64,000 bases of DNA from Euryarchaeota archaeon UBA557. GTDB taxonomy: Archaea > Thermoplasmatota > Poseidoniia > Poseidoniales > Thalassarchaeaceae. Positions 44,739 through 55,077 of the stretch are shown here, piece after piece. The notes below the pieces were generated by a model. The model saw only the letters and a list, made by a program, of their open reading frames with translations, was not told the DNA's origin and made no database searches. Position numbers and translations under genes: made by a program. Position 1 is the stretch's first letter. The number at the start of each line of letters is the position of its first letter. Where the stretch lies: the NCBI GenBank assembly GCA_002503285.1, contig DARI01000009.1:30314-94313 (forward strand), read 5' to 3'.

Positions 44739-45971
44739 TTAAATTTCATTCATCATTTCTTCCAATCTAGTTAATCCTAAGTCAACATTGTCGTAAGAAG
44801 GCCCAAATGAAAACCTAACCCATTTGTTAAATCTCTGTTCTTCTCTACTTGGTTTTGGATTAACATCAAAGAATGTTCCGGGAACTGTCATTACTTTCTT
44901 ATCTAACGCTTTCCAGAAGAAATCAATTCCGGTATTATATCCATTTGGTAGATTTTCAACACACGCCCAAATATAAAATGTAGAATCACCCTTTAAGCAT
45001 CTAATTCCCATATTAGTTAATCTATCTGACATCATATTTTTTTTCTTTGAGAACATATCTCTCAATGCACTAGTTTCTTGATCTGCATATTCTGGTTCTA
45101 GTGCACGTAAAGCTAGTCGTTGACTGACTCTACTAGGTCCTCCATCAATCGCACTAGCTGCCCTTCCCAGGGTTTCTATAATTTCTGATGGCCCCAAAAC
45201 CCATCCCATTCTCCATCCAGGATATCTAAATGACTTTGTCAATCCATCAATAACAAGAATTGGATCAGTTTCGGGATCATTTACATATTCAGCACTAGAA
45301 ACAGGCCCACAACCAGGGTTTCTTCCTTCATAGATGAAGTGAGAATAAAACTCATCCATTAACAAAACACAACCTGTTTCTCTGGCGGTTTCACAATATG
45401 ATGCTAATTCATCTCCTTGGATTACATGCCCTGTAGGGTTACATGGATTAGAAACTAAGTAACTATCTAAATTCTTGGCAACTTCTTTGAACTCATTAGG
45501 AGGTATTGAAAAATTATTCTCTTCAGTTGTTGAAATTAATACAGGTTCTAATCTTGGTGTTGCATAATCCATCATATCTTGGTAAGCAGTATAGTCAGGA
45601 ATTTGATATCCCATTTTACCTTGTACTGCACCAAAAACACGACTAAGCATTAATCTGCCACCTTGAGCGATTCCTACATTGGCTGCAGTATAGGGTTTTT
45701 TACCACGACGAAAATATCTATTGTAATGATTTGCAACAGCCTCTCTCATCTCATCTGTTCCATTAATTGGGCCATAGGCTTGGTCTTCAGGCTCAATTAA
45801 TACGTTCCTTAGTCTGTCAGGAGCGCCCTCCATTTCTCCTATTTCAGGCTGACCTTGGCCCAAATTACACCAGTCAGGGTTACCATTCCAAAAACCTCTC
45901 TTCACTGCTTCAGAAACTACCCAAATAACACCCATATAAGGTACTTCTCGGAACGCGCCACTACTTGCCAT
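44739..45971 (-). CDS. Class I/II pyridoxal-phosphate aminotransferase
   Basis: Fold type I aminotransferase of 410 residues. It shows Y-G-P-I-N-G-T-D-E-M-R (substrate entry), the SNPCNPTG motif with Asn178, Asp206 and Tyr209 in DEFYS, the PLP-binding Lys246 in T-K-S-F-R-Y-P-G-W-R-M-G-W and a C-terminal Arg in RFSFG. It belongs to the aspartate/alanine-type group, but the amino-acid substrate is not determined by motifs. The N-terminus (G-V-I-W-V-V-S-E-A) fits the family. Alone in its transcription unit. Confidence 0.9.
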   Translation of the reverse strand: MASSGAFREVPYMGVIWVVSEAVKRGFWNGNPDWCNLGQGQPEIGEMEGAPDRLRNVLIEPEDQAYGPINGTDEMREAVANHYNRYFRRGKKPYTAANVGIAQGGRLMLSRVFGAVQGKMGYQIPDYTAYQDMMDYATPRLEPVLISTTEENNFSIPPNEFKEVAKNLDSYLVSNPCNPTGHVIQGDELASYCETARETGCVLLMDEFYSHFIYEGRNPGCGPVSSAEYVNDPETDPILVIDGLTKSFRYPGWRMGWVLGPSEIIETLGRAASAIDGGPSRVSQRLALRALEPEYADQETSALRDMFSKKKNMMSDRLTNMGIRCLKGDSTFYIWACVENLPNGYNTGIDFFWKALDKKVMTVPGTFFDVNPKPSREEQRFNKWVRFSFGPSYDNVDLGLTRLEEMMNEI

Positions 45972-46128
45972 AGTTGTCGGTATTTCTGCATCATATCAAT
46001 ATTATTGATTCTTATTTGGGTTTAGATTAATTTTAGAGAATACAATGGATTAAATTGTATTTTAACTAATATATTTTAGAATTAAATAATATAAAAATAA
46101 TAATATGCTAATTACCTTTAGCGATAAC

Positions 46129-49100
46129 ATGAAAATCCCACAAACCGTTAAAACTTCAGTGACTATTTTTTTGTGTTTTGCTCTTCTTTTGGCCCCAATG
46201 TCTGGTTATAATGATAATTCAGATAATAGTTTAGAAGAAATATCAGAGGAATATTACACCTTAGCATCTATGAATATGCCAGGATTCCAATCAGGCTCAA
46301 TTCATTCATATGATACTATCTCTATGTATCAAACAGGATGTGCAGTTTTAGCAAATGGAGAAATTGAATGTTGGGGAGATAGTTTCTTTGGTCAAACAGG
46401 AGTTATTACAACGCCCGGCCAGGGACTTACCACGGATAATCTTAATTATCCTACAAATGTAAACTCTCTTCAAAATAGTATGGGTCATTTTGTTGAGGTA
46501 GCAGTTGGCCAACAATCTACTTGTGCATTGAATTCTATCGGTGAAGTATATTGCTGGGGTACTGAACTAGTTGGTCAATTAGGAAATGGAATCGAACCAA
46601 CGACAGATAATACTAATTTGTCAAGGCATTCTCCTAGTTTAGTTCAATTACCCGATAACACGTCTGCAGTCTCTATTTCTGCTAGTACAGGCAATAATCA
46701 TAGATGTGCAATCTTAAATAATTCAGATACGGTTTGTTGGGGATCAAACAACTGGGGACAACTGGGAGATGGAACTGCTTGCTTGGCATCTGGAGGTGAA
46801 GGATATGAATTGCCTGGATATAATACTGGAATTTGCTCTTATTCACCTAGCGATGGAGATGATTCAGGAAAATTTACTCCAGTAATTGTTGAATTCCCAG
46901 ATAATAAAAGTGCAATCTCAATCTCAACCGGAAATCAATTTACTTGTGCTGTTATGACGGACAACTCTCTTTATTGTTGGGGTAAAAATGATTATTTACA
47001 ATTAGGGCAGGGAAATTCTAATTCCGTTAATGGAATTCCTTCATTAGTTTCACTACCAGAAAATCGAACAGTTGCTTCGATTGCGGCTGGAGGAGATAGT
47101 ACATGTGCATTATCTATGGATCATAATGTATATTGCTGGGGCACTGGGGGAGAAGGTCAACTTGGTGATGGTAGTAATGATTCTAATTCTGTACCAGGGT
47201 TAGTTACATTAGAAGAATACGAAATCCCTATATCTATAACTGCCGGTAGTGCATTTTATTGTATATTATTGGATACAGGAGCCGCTAAATGCTGGGGAAC
47301 TAATTGGCATGGCGGACTCGGAGATGGTGGTGCTTTAGACGGTTTTAATAATGGAATATCTAGGCAATTACCAACAAATGTTTCAGGAAATCATACATTC
47401 GTAGGAATCGAAGCAGGTCTTCAAAATACCTGTGCGATAAAAGCCAATGGTTCTGCATATTGCTGGGGAAGGCCATATGGTGGCTCTCTTGGTAATGGTA
47501 TGAATGGAGTCACGGGACAGATAAATTATCCTGTAAGAGTAGGAAATATAGCAGCAGGAAATGGGCTAACTACTTATGCGTCTGAACAGGATCCAGATGG
47601 CGATGGAATTCTTACTATCTTCGACTCAAATCCGTATCCTTGTAATTCAGGCTATCAACAAATAGATAACGTATGCGTGGAAGTTTCTCCTGGATCGTAT
47701 TCTATTAACGGCGTTGTTAATGTTTGTGATTATGGCAGTTATCAGCCTTTAGCAGGACAATCTTACTGTTTGTATGCATCTCCGGGCAATTACGTGAATA
47801 ATACTAATTCTTCCGAACAAATGCCTTGTGTTGCGGGAACTTATCAGAATGACTCAGGACAAATAAGTTGTATAGAAAACTCACCTGGATATTATACAGA
47901 TACTCAGTCTGCTGAAAATCAAGAAAAATGTCCAACAGGAACCTATCAGCCTAATTCAGGTAGTCAAGATTGTATTATTACAGATGCGGGACACTTTACC
48001 AATAATAGGAAATCAGTATCTCAAACGCCATGTCCTCCTGGAACATATCAACCATTAACGGGCCAGAATAATTGTTTATCTGCTGATATTGGATATCATG
48101 TGTCTTCATCGGCCTCCATATCTCAAGATATTTGCGATGTTGGAACATATTCTGATATGTTAGGGCAAATAGAATGCAATAATGCTTCTGCAGGAAACTA
48201 TGTTCTAGATACTGGCCAAAGTTCTGAAATATCCTGTTCTAATGGAACATATCAACCGGATACTGGTCAAACATCTTGTATTCCTGCATCTATTGGACAT
48301 TATGTAGGACTTGAAGGTGCTAAATTCCAAATTCCATGTTCTGTAGGAACATATCAACCAGGTACCGGACAATCATCTTGTATTCCAGCAACACCCGGGT
48401 CTGTCGTTTCTGAGCAAGGGGCTACTGGACAATCATCTTGTCCAGAAGGAACTTATTCATCAGAAGAAGGGCAAAATGAATGTACTCAAGCCGAGCCTGG
48501 TACATTTGTAGATTCAATTGGTGCCACTGCACCAACTCCTTGCCCTTCAGGTCAGTTTCAAGAAATTGAAGGATCATTAAACTGTGTAGAAACTCCTCCC
48601 GGATATTTCACAGAATCCGATGGCTCATCAGAAGCATCACCCTGTCAACCCGGAACTTATGCAGCAGAAGGACAATCTTCTTGCGTAGCTGCAGATCCGG
48701 GATTCTTTGTTCCTAGTGAAGCACAATCAAATCAAGAAATGTGCCTTAAAGGTACATTTCAGCCTGATTCAGGGGCATCATCATGCCTCAAATCAACTCC
48801 TGGAAATTATGTTTCAAAATTTGCTCAATCCGAGCAAACACCCTGTGAAACAGGAACTTTCCAACCATTTCAAGAAAATACAGAATGTATACCTGCATAT
48901 GCTGGCCAGCATGTTCCAGAGGCAGGCAGTATGTCTCAAAGCCCCTGTCAAAGAGGAACCTACCAACCTGAAACAAGTCAATCTGAATGTTTAGATGCAG
49001 ACCCTGGAAACTTTGTTTCTTCGTCAGGAGCTAGTTCACAATTCCCTTGCTCAATGGGGAAATATCAACCAGATGCAGGTCAATTTGATTGTAAATCAGC

Positions 49101-49374
49101 CGATGTTGACAATTTTGTTTCAGAAGAAGGATCTAGCGAACAAACTCCATGCAAATCTGGAGATACGCAACCAACAACCGGGCAGACTAGATGTATCCCA
49201 GGAAAAGACTCAATTCCAATAATTCCCATATTGGTTATACCATTAATAGTCATTGTAGCAGTATATGCTTACAAATATCGAATTAGTGAAGGCAGTAAAT
49301 CATCTAGTGATAAAGAAACTAAAGAGTGGGATGAAAGAACTATTGATTATGTTCCAGCGTCATTAAAAAAGTAA
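46129..49374 (+). CDS. Surface protein: RCC1 beta-propeller plus GCC2/GCC3 cysteine repeats
   Basis: The protein has about 1081 residues. A signal peptide (M-K-I-P-Q-T-V, hydrophobic core L-C-F-A-L-L-L-A) precedes seven RCC1-type repeats, each with a C-A-x7-10-C-W-G-x5-7-L-G core and one Cys pair; seven make one full propeller. A D-P-D-G-D-G calcium-like motif links to fifteen tandem units of about 34 residues (C-x2-G-T-Y-Q-P-x2-G-Q-x2-C), like GCC2/GCC3 or ephrin-receptor-like repeats. A membrane helix (I-P-I-L-V-I-P-L-I-V-I-V-A-V-Y) and short charged tail end it. It is a type I surface protein, probably binding. ATG 46105 is an alternative start. Confidence 0.9.
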   Translation: MKIPQTVKTSVTIFLCFALLLAPMSGYNDNSDNSLEEISEEYYTLASMNMPGFQSGSIHSYDTISMYQTGCAVLANGEIECWGDSFFGQTGVITTPGQGLTTDNLNYPTNVNSLQNSMGHFVEVAVGQQSTCALNSIGEVYCWGTELVGQLGNGIEPTTDNTNLSRHSPSLVQLPDNTSAVSISASTGNNHRCAILNNSDTVCWGSNNWGQLGDGTACLASGGEGYELPGYNTGICSYSPSDGDDSGKFTPVIVEFPDNKSAISISTGNQFTCAVMTDNSLYCWGKNDYLQLGQGNSNSVNGIPSLVSLPENRTVASIAAGGDSTCALSMDHNVYCWGTGGEGQLGDGSNDSNSVPGLVTLEEYEIPISITAGSAFYCILLDTGAAKCWGTNWHGGLGDGGALDGFNNGISRQLPTNVSGNHTFVGIEAGLQNTCAIKANGSAYCWGRPYGGSLGNGMNGVTGQINYPVRVGNIAAGNGLTTYASEQDPDGDGILTIFDSNPYPCNSGYQQIDNVCVEVSPGSYSINGVVNVCDYGSYQPLAGQSYCLYASPGNYVNNTNSSEQMPCVAGTYQNDSGQISCIENSPGYYTDTQSAENQEKCPTGTYQPNSGSQDCIITDAGHFTNNRKSVSQTPCPPGTYQPLTGQNNCLSADIGYHVSSSASISQDICDVGTYSDMLGQIECNNASAGNYVLDTGQSSEISCSNGTYQPDTGQTSCIPASIGHYVGLEGAKFQIPCSVGTYQPGTGQSSCIPATPGSVVSEQGATGQSSCPEGTYSSEEGQNECTQAEPGTFVDSIGATAPTPCPSGQFQEIEGSLNCVETPPGYFTESDGSSEASPCQPGTYAAEGQSSCVAADPGFFVPSEAQSNQEMCLKGTFQPDSGASSCLKSTPGNYVSKFAQSEQTPCETGTFQPFQENTECIPAYAGQHVPEAGSMSQSPCQRGTYQPETSQSECLDADPGNFVSSSGASSQFPCSMGKYQPDAGQFDCKSADVDNFVSEEGSSEQTPCKSGDTQPTTGQTRCIPGKDSIPIIPILVIPLIVIVAVYAYKYRISEGSKSSSDKETKEWDERTIDYVPASLKK
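47725..49194 (+). repeat. Fifteen tandem cysteine-repeat units of about 102 bases
   Basis: Inside the RCC1/GCC2-GCC3 protein, units recur about every 102 bases (34 residues), each with a two-cysteine core and a G-x-Y/F-V segment between. Unit 10 is one residue short (C-Q-P-G-T-Y-A-A-E-G) and unit 15 is divergent. Copy number could change by recombination. Confidence 0.85.
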
Positions 49375-49417
49375 ATAATTCCGTATTAGTTAATTCCTCT
49401 AGCCGTGTGGGATAAGC

Positions 49418-50464
49418 ATGCGCGACTATCCTGGTGGCAGAATCGATCTACGTAGTGATACAGTCACTCAACCTGTTCCTGCAATGAGAGAAGTAATGGC
49501 GAATGCAATTGTTGGTGATGATGTACTTGGTGATGATCCAACAGTAATAGAATTGCAAAATAGAATTGCAAAAATGCTCGGTAAAGAAGCAGCATTATTT
49601 GTTCCTTCAGGTACCATGTCAAACGCTATTGCAATTAAATCTCAAACAAGACCAGGTGATGAAATTATCACTCATAAGAAAAGTCATATCTATCTTTACG
49701 AAGGCGGAGGTTATGCGGTTTTAGCAGGTTGCTCTGTAGCATTGGTAGATGGAGAATATGGAATAATGTCGCCATTAGATGTTAAAAAGTCAATTAGAAA
49801 AGTTGAAGGTAGCAATTCACATTATCCAAATTGTTCGTTAATATGTGTAGAGAATACTGCAAATATTGGAGGCGGAACAATATATTCCCAAGAAATACTA
49901 GATGAAATTTGCGACATTGCTCATGCAAATAACTGCAGAGCCCACCTTGATGGTGCAAGAATTTTTAATGCCGTAATAGGAAGTGGAATTTCTGCTGCAA
50001 GAATGGTTGAAAAGTTTGATACGATTTCTGTTTGCTTGTCAAAAGGTCTCGGAACTCCTGTAGGTTCATTATTGGTCGGAGATTCAGATACAATAAATGA
50101 AGCACATAGGTGGAGAAAGATGTTCGGAGGAGGAATGAGACAATCAGGTATACTTGCTGCTGCAGGACTATATGCCTTAGAAAATAATATACAACGTTTG
50201 TCAGAGGACCATTCCAGAGCTCGTTTATTGGCTGAAGTAATCAATGAAATGGAGTCATATGATGTAGATATGGAAGCGGTACAATCTAACATGGTATTTA
50301 TCTCATGTAAAGAAGGACAGGCTCAAAATCTTGTGGAAAGTGTTGCAAAACATGGAGTAGATGTATTGACAATAGGTGATTCAATCGTTAGAGCCGTTGT
50401 GCATTTACATATCACTGATGAAGATATTCAAAATACAATATCTGCATTTCAAAATGCTCAATAA
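49418..50464 (+). CDS. ltaE: Low-specificity L-threonine aldolase
   Basis: PLP enzyme that splits threonine or allo-threonine to glycine and acetaldehyde. The 348-residue protein begins I-D-L-R-S-D-T-V-T-Q-P near residue 9, has VGDDVLGDDPTV near 32, F-V-P-S-G-T-M-S-N, H-L-D-G-A-R-I-F-N, and the PLP Lys209 in C-L-S-K-G-L-G-T-P-V-G-S. All match the family. Same strand as the surface protein, 43 bases downstream. Confidence 0.95.
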   Translation: MRDYPGGRIDLRSDTVTQPVPAMREVMANAIVGDDVLGDDPTVIELQNRIAKMLGKEAALFVPSGTMSNAIAIKSQTRPGDEIITHKKSHIYLYEGGGYAVLAGCSVALVDGEYGIMSPLDVKKSIRKVEGSNSHYPNCSLICVENTANIGGGTIYSQEILDEICDIAHANNCRAHLDGARIFNAVIGSGISAARMVEKFDTISVCLSKGLGTPVGSLLVGDSDTINEAHRWRKMFGGGMRQSGILAAAGLYALENNIQRLSEDHSRARLLAEVINEMESYDVDMEAVQSNMVFISCKEGQAQNLVESVAKHGVDVLTIGDSIVRAVVHLHITDEDIQNTISAFQNAQ

Positions 50465-50503
50465 GCCGGAAGCATTCAATATGAAAGTTCATACGATATA
50501 CTA

Positions 50504-51448
50504 ATGAGGTCTATTGTAGCGATATTTATGGTTACATTAATTCTTCTACCAATCACTATTTCAACTGCAGATATTGTAACTATAGAAACATGGGATAAGG
50601 CAAGGGGCGAATCAAATGCTGGAACAATCGGAGGAGTTACAATTAATCTCAATGATTCTACTATTAGCGAATCTATGAACATTCAAGATTTCCCAGTTAT
50701 TGTTGAAACATATACTGCCACATGGTGTGAAAATTGTGTCGATGTTGAAGAAATTAGAGATGAAGCAATAGGGGACAATAATGTATCAATAATTCATTAT
50801 CATAGGCACTTTTTTGAATCTAGTGATCCCTTCGGCAGTAATAGTACCGAACTTCGCTGGGAGTCTAGTTATGGTTCTGCATCTATAGAGGCCATAGGAA
50901 TGTCAAGAGGTGCTCCAACTACAATTATAGATGGTGAAAGGATGCATGCAGGTAAAGTAGCAAAATCTAATTCCTTGAAGAATGATTTTACTAATTCTAT
51001 AGAATTTGGCACTAATGCACCATTGATTGGCTCAATTAGCTTATCTGTAGAATCAAATATAAATCAAACAACTAGCTTATTTTCATGGAATACATCTCAA
51101 CTTTCTTATTCATGTATTGAAGATTGTCCGAAAAAACTCTCAACTATTGCTTGGCTAATGTTCGTAGAAGATGTAGCTTATTTCCCAGAAGGGTCTAATG
51201 GCCTAGAATATTATCATCATGTTTTGCATGAAGCAATTTATCTTGAAGAATCCGATGGTTCAAAATCTTTCGAAATACCTGACGCGTGGGATGGAAACGA
51301 TATGTCTGCTATTCTGATTGTCGATTGGGCCGAGGTTGAAACCAAAAATAATTCTATACCTGCACCAAGCATTGTTTTGACTCTAATTTGCCTTCTAGTT
51401 TCTTCAGTGGCTTATGGTAAAAAGAACCATTTTTCTCAAATTAAATAG
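50504..51448 (+). CDS. Exported thioredoxin-fold protein with C-terminal anchor
   Basis: The 314-residue protein has an N-terminal signal peptide (I-V-A-I-F-M-V-T-L-I-L-L-P-I). A thioredoxin-like domain follows with the redox pair in A-T-W-C-E-N-C near residue 77 and a cis-Pro-like R-G-A-P-T-T-I-I. A second beta domain with two cysteines (about 205-210) and a hydrophobic C-terminal helix with a basic end (Y-G-K-K-N-H) complete it. The layout recalls Omp28-type or TlpA-like exported proteins. It could keep disulfides in the Cys-rich surface proteins; this is inference. Confidence 0.8.
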   Translation: MRSIVAIFMVTLILLPITISTADIVTIETWDKARGESNAGTIGGVTINLNDSTISESMNIQDFPVIVETYTATWCENCVDVEEIRDEAIGDNNVSIIHYHRHFFESSDPFGSNSTELRWESSYGSASIEAIGMSRGAPTTIIDGERMHAGKVAKSNSLKNDFTNSIEFGTNAPLIGSISLSVESNINQTTSLFSWNTSQLSYSCIEDCPKKLSTIAWLMFVEDVAYFPEGSNGLEYYHHVLHEAIYLEESDGSKSFEIPDAWDGNDMSAILIVDWAEVETKNNSIPAPSIVLTLICLLVSSVAYGKKNHFSQIK

Positions 51449-51504
51449 AAACTCTTAGTTGGGTTCAATAACCCCGTCCTTTATGGCGTACGCTCGGTGA
51501 TGTG

Positions 51505-54500
51505 ATGTTGCAAACAGGGAGGTATTCTATTACGAATGAATTAGTCTCTGAAGGGACTATCCCCTCATGGCTTCAAGAGCATATAGAATGGCAAGCACTT
51601 AGTCCAATTTCGATTCCCGAAAAGAGGAAAAATAAGTTAATGATAATATATCCAAATGAAGAGTCTCGTAAAGAAAATCTATCAAAATTAGGTTCCAAAG
51701 GGTTTGCTTTTGATAGGAAATTACACCAGACGATAGAATCTTTACATATTTCTCTACTTGCAGATTTAAGACTTCCAAGATTATTACCAGTTCAAGAATC
51801 CTTCAATATTATACTACATCAAGAATGCATCATCGAAGCTAAAAAATTAGCATTTCCAATAATTAATCCTATTCCTGATATGGATTGGGGCAGAGGAAAG
51901 ACTTCTCAATTAGTAAAATTACATGCATATTTATCAAAAGAAGGAGTAGTAAAATCTTGGACAGGCCCAGGTATTCATTCTTTCAATCGAATTCTAAAGA
52001 ATCTTGAAAAGAAATTAGGAGGAACTCATCCAGATATGGCGTATTCACGAATTACAGATAAATTGTCAGACTCAAATAAACCATTCACCTTTATTGATAT
52101 TGATGGAATTATAATGCTAAATCATGCTCCAAGTTTGCCCAAATCGCAAAAGAAAATGTTACGTGCCATCTCCAATCATTGTCCTATTCATCAACTAGCT
52201 TATCCTGGTAATTTCAGGCTTGGACATCATGGTTACTTATTGATGGATCAATACCCAGTTGAATCCAAAGAAGACTTACCAGAATTTATACCAATTCATG
52301 AAATTGAATCAGAAAATAGTGAAATCAATGCTACAATTTACCAACTTAAAAGAGAAACTCATTCTTTTCGAATTACTTCCTCAATTGTTCGTGATTATTT
52401 AAATTCAAATCCTGATTCAAGTGTAATAATTGTAGATCCTTCTTTAGAATCAAATAATTATCGTTGGAAAAATATGGCCAATAATCTGGGTATTCCACTA
52501 AATGACTCTGAAATTAATTTAACAAGTAATTCCCTCGGACATTGGCTCAATCAACTAGTTACTTTGGGGCATGGAGAAAATAGTTTTTCACTTGAAAACT
52601 TGAGAGTAATATCTCTTCAAACCATGATATCTCCATTTGAATACTCTACCTCTCATCCCATGGATTCAGATATTAATATTATTCCGGATCAACAACTACT
52701 GACTAATTTAGCACGAAGTGAACATGTTCTAGGTGGTCCAGGGGCGCTAAGAAGATGGCTCGAATCTCTTTCCAGATCACCTAGTGATAATTCTGAATCA
52801 ATCAAAAAAGAATCTACTCAATGGTGGTTACTAAATCTTGCCTATTCTTTAGAACCTTTACTCAGGGACGAAGATAAACTTGCATTGAAAGAAAACGAAT
52901 TTAGAATTGGATGCTATACAGGGGCTAAATTACCAATAATAAAGCCATTTAATAATGCGGATAAATGGTTGTTAGAAATATTAAAAACAGTAAATTTAGG
53001 ATTAATTTCCGACAATATAGATACCGAGTCGCTATCTATACCTGCAGTAATTCAATCAATTATTAAAAATTATAAGTCATTAAGGAATATGCAGTTTTCA
53101 TTGAATCATAAACCAGCAGTCAATGGTCCCGATTGGGTTGATGAATATCTAAATCTGATAAATTCAATTACGCATTCTGATTCTAATTCAATAAATATGT
53201 CTAGGTTGAGGTTCTTGACTCCAGAACAGGCTTTAGGCTGTTCTGCAGATTTAATAATTCTTGCAAATCTATCTAGCTCATCATGGGATATGAAAGTCCA
53301 AAAAATTCCATTTTTAGGTGATGAAGAACGTTATCGCTTTGACCTTTTGAGGCCCGATGGCCCGATAAGAAAAGCAAGACATTTTTTACAACATTTATTA
53401 TTTGGAGGAAAAAGAACAATCATTTTGGACCCCAGTCTTGATGATACATCACCCCCCAGTGCTCCAATTAGAGAATGGATATCACTAAATAGTCATTTAA
53501 TTGAAGAATACGATGATTCAAAACCCACCAATCCTCGTGATATCCGTCAATTAGATGGGATTAATTTACAGCAGGGGCAAAAATTAATTTATCCTCCACT
53601 AAATGCTGATTCAATTACCATACCTATTGATGTTAAACTACAACGTGAACGTGAGAGGAGACAACCAGATCGAGTTGGTAGTGACCATTATTTACCAGAA
53701 AAATCTAAAAATTATATATTTTCTATAAATCACATCGATTTTTCTAGAAAGATTCCAAACGGTAATACTAGTCCTAGGGATTTTCATACATGGCCAGTTA
53801 TTGGAGGCCATACCAATTCAGGTAAAAGGACACCAACAATAGATCCCAGGCCATTCAGTATCTCTCCAACAGAAATATCTGTCAGTGATAATCGACATGG
53901 GCATTCACAAGGTGCTGAGCAAAGAAAACAAATATGGTCTCCAAGTAGATTGCATGATTGGTTAAAATGTCCTCGTAGCGGCTGGCTCTCAAGGGGACTT
54001 AGAGCAAAACAAGAAGAATTACAATCTGAAGATTTAGATGCCCGAGTCCATGGTGAACTAATTCACTTAATCCATCATGATGTATTATGTCATATATTGG
54101 GTCTCGAAATTGGTGTAGAATCTTATGATAAAAATAAACAAAATAAACCTATTAATTTGTTTAAGTCAGGACTTACAAAAGAGGAAGTTATGCAAAAAGC
54201 TTTCGAATCTTTAGATTCGAGGGCACCATGGCTAGATAGAACAGATGCTGTATCGGCTAACCGCTTACAAATTTTAACTGGCATGAATCGAAACCAATGG
54301 AATGATTGGCTAGCAAATCCCATTCCAATCAAACCTTCAGGTAGAATTGGAAACATAGTAGAAGCTGAATTTTCTATTGAAGATAGTATGCCAATTAGTA
54401 TAGAATGGAATATAAAAAATTACAATAGTAAAGGTATTGAAATAAATATACCTTCACAATTAACTAGCCCAGATATGCAGAAGTTACCCTCTATAATGGT

Positions 54501-55077
54501 ACAAGGGCACATAGATAGAGTTGGGCAATTACCATTTGATAAACAAGGAGAAATATGGATTAATGAAAATGGAAATAATTCAATTGCACCATTGAAATTT
54601 GATTCAGAAGAATGGGTTCCTCGTAGATTAATAGTAATCAGAGATCTCAAGACAACAGAATCTAAGTCTGCAAAAGATAGACATTCAATGGGCCTTCTTG
54701 AAGAACTCCAACTAGCAATATATGCTAGAGCATGGGAAATGTCCCATCCCGGAGATTTAGTGGTCGGCGCTGGAATATCAATATTTAGCCATAATACTAT
54801 ACATTTGGTTGAAATGTCTCCTAATGAACATATACCTCCAGGATTAAAAATAGGCGAAAGATCTACCCTCACTCCAGATTTATTTAGATTTACTGACGAT
54901 CCTCCAAGTCCAAATAGTGACCCATTTAGAGCATGGTTAACTCAGAGACTCTCCGTTGCTCTAGGTGTTGCCAATGGGGCAATGCTTGGCAAGGTACACC
55001 CAACTCCTTCAAAAGACTCATGCGGATTTTGTTCAGTAAGAGATATTTGCGATGTTAGAATGGTGGATGGATTCTAA
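51505..55077 (+). CDS. AddB-like protein with Fe-S PD-(D/E)XK nuclease domain
   Basis: A protein of about 1190 residues and the first gene of a helicase-nuclease pair. The N-terminal 800 residues look like a divergent, non-catalytic SF1 helicase fold as in AddB/RecC. The C-terminal third is a RecB-type nuclease: S-P-S-R-L-H-D-W-L-K-C (Cys823), V-H-G-E-L-I-H, G-H-I-D-R-V, R-D-L-K-T-T-E, then Cys1174-x2-Cys1177-x5-Cys1183, together a 4Fe-4S site as in bacterial AddB. It probably resects double-strand breaks together with the AddA-like protein, whose gene starts in its stop codon. GTG 51502 or ATG 51505 is the start, after GGTGAT. A G-R-G-K-T near residue 131 is not at a Walker position. Confidence 0.85.
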   Translation: MLQTGRYSITNELVSEGTIPSWLQEHIEWQALSPISIPEKRKNKLMIIYPNEESRKENLSKLGSKGFAFDRKLHQTIESLHISLLADLRLPRLLPVQESFNIILHQECIIEAKKLAFPIINPIPDMDWGRGKTSQLVKLHAYLSKEGVVKSWTGPGIHSFNRILKNLEKKLGGTHPDMAYSRITDKLSDSNKPFTFIDIDGIIMLNHAPSLPKSQKKMLRAISNHCPIHQLAYPGNFRLGHHGYLLMDQYPVESKEDLPEFIPIHEIESENSEINATIYQLKRETHSFRITSSIVRDYLNSNPDSSVIIVDPSLESNNYRWKNMANNLGIPLNDSEINLTSNSLGHWLNQLVTLGHGENSFSLENLRVISLQTMISPFEYSTSHPMDSDINIIPDQQLLTNLARSEHVLGGPGALRRWLESLSRSPSDNSESIKKESTQWWLLNLAYSLEPLLRDEDKLALKENEFRIGCYTGAKLPIIKPFNNADKWLLEILKTVNLGLISDNIDTESLSIPAVIQSIIKNYKSLRNMQFSLNHKPAVNGPDWVDEYLNLINSITHSDSNSINMSRLRFLTPEQALGCSADLIILANLSSSSWDMKVQKIPFLGDEERYRFDLLRPDGPIRKARHFLQHLLFGGKRTIILDPSLDDTSPPSAPIREWISLNSHLIEEYDDSKPTNPRDIRQLDGINLQQGQKLIYPPLNADSITIPIDVKLQRERERRQPDRVGSDHYLPEKSKNYIFSINHIDFSRKIPNGNTSPRDFHTWPVIGGHTNSGKRTPTIDPRPFSISPTEISVSDNRHGHSQGAEQRKQIWSPSRLHDWLKCPRSGWLSRGLRAKQEELQSEDLDARVHGELIHLIHHDVLCHILGLEIGVESYDKNKQNKPINLFKSGLTKEEVMQKAFESLDSRAPWLDRTDAVSANRLQILTGMNRNQWNDWLANPIPIKPSGRIGNIVEAEFSIEDSMPISIEWNIKNYNSKGIEINIPSQLTSPDMQKLPSIMVQGHIDRVGQLPFDKQGEIWINENGNNSIAPLKFDSEEWVPRRLIVIRDLKTTESKSAKDRHSMGLLEELQLAIYARAWEMSHPGDLVVGAGISIFSHNTIHLVEMSPNEHIPPGLKIGERSTLTPDLFRFTDDPPSPNSDPFRAWLTQRLSVALGVANGAMLGKVHPTPSKDSCGFCSVRDICDVRMVDGF

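Noticed and set aside
47725..49194. CRISPR-like periodic repeat
   Set aside because: The 102-base periodicity is in frame within one open frame and the units are diverged cysteine repeats, not identical repeats with unique spacers.
51890..51912. G-R-G-K-T resembling a Walker A in the AddB-like protein
   Set aside because: It is at about residue 131, is not preceded by a glycine-rich strand and lies where AddB-type proteins have a helix, so it is probably chance.
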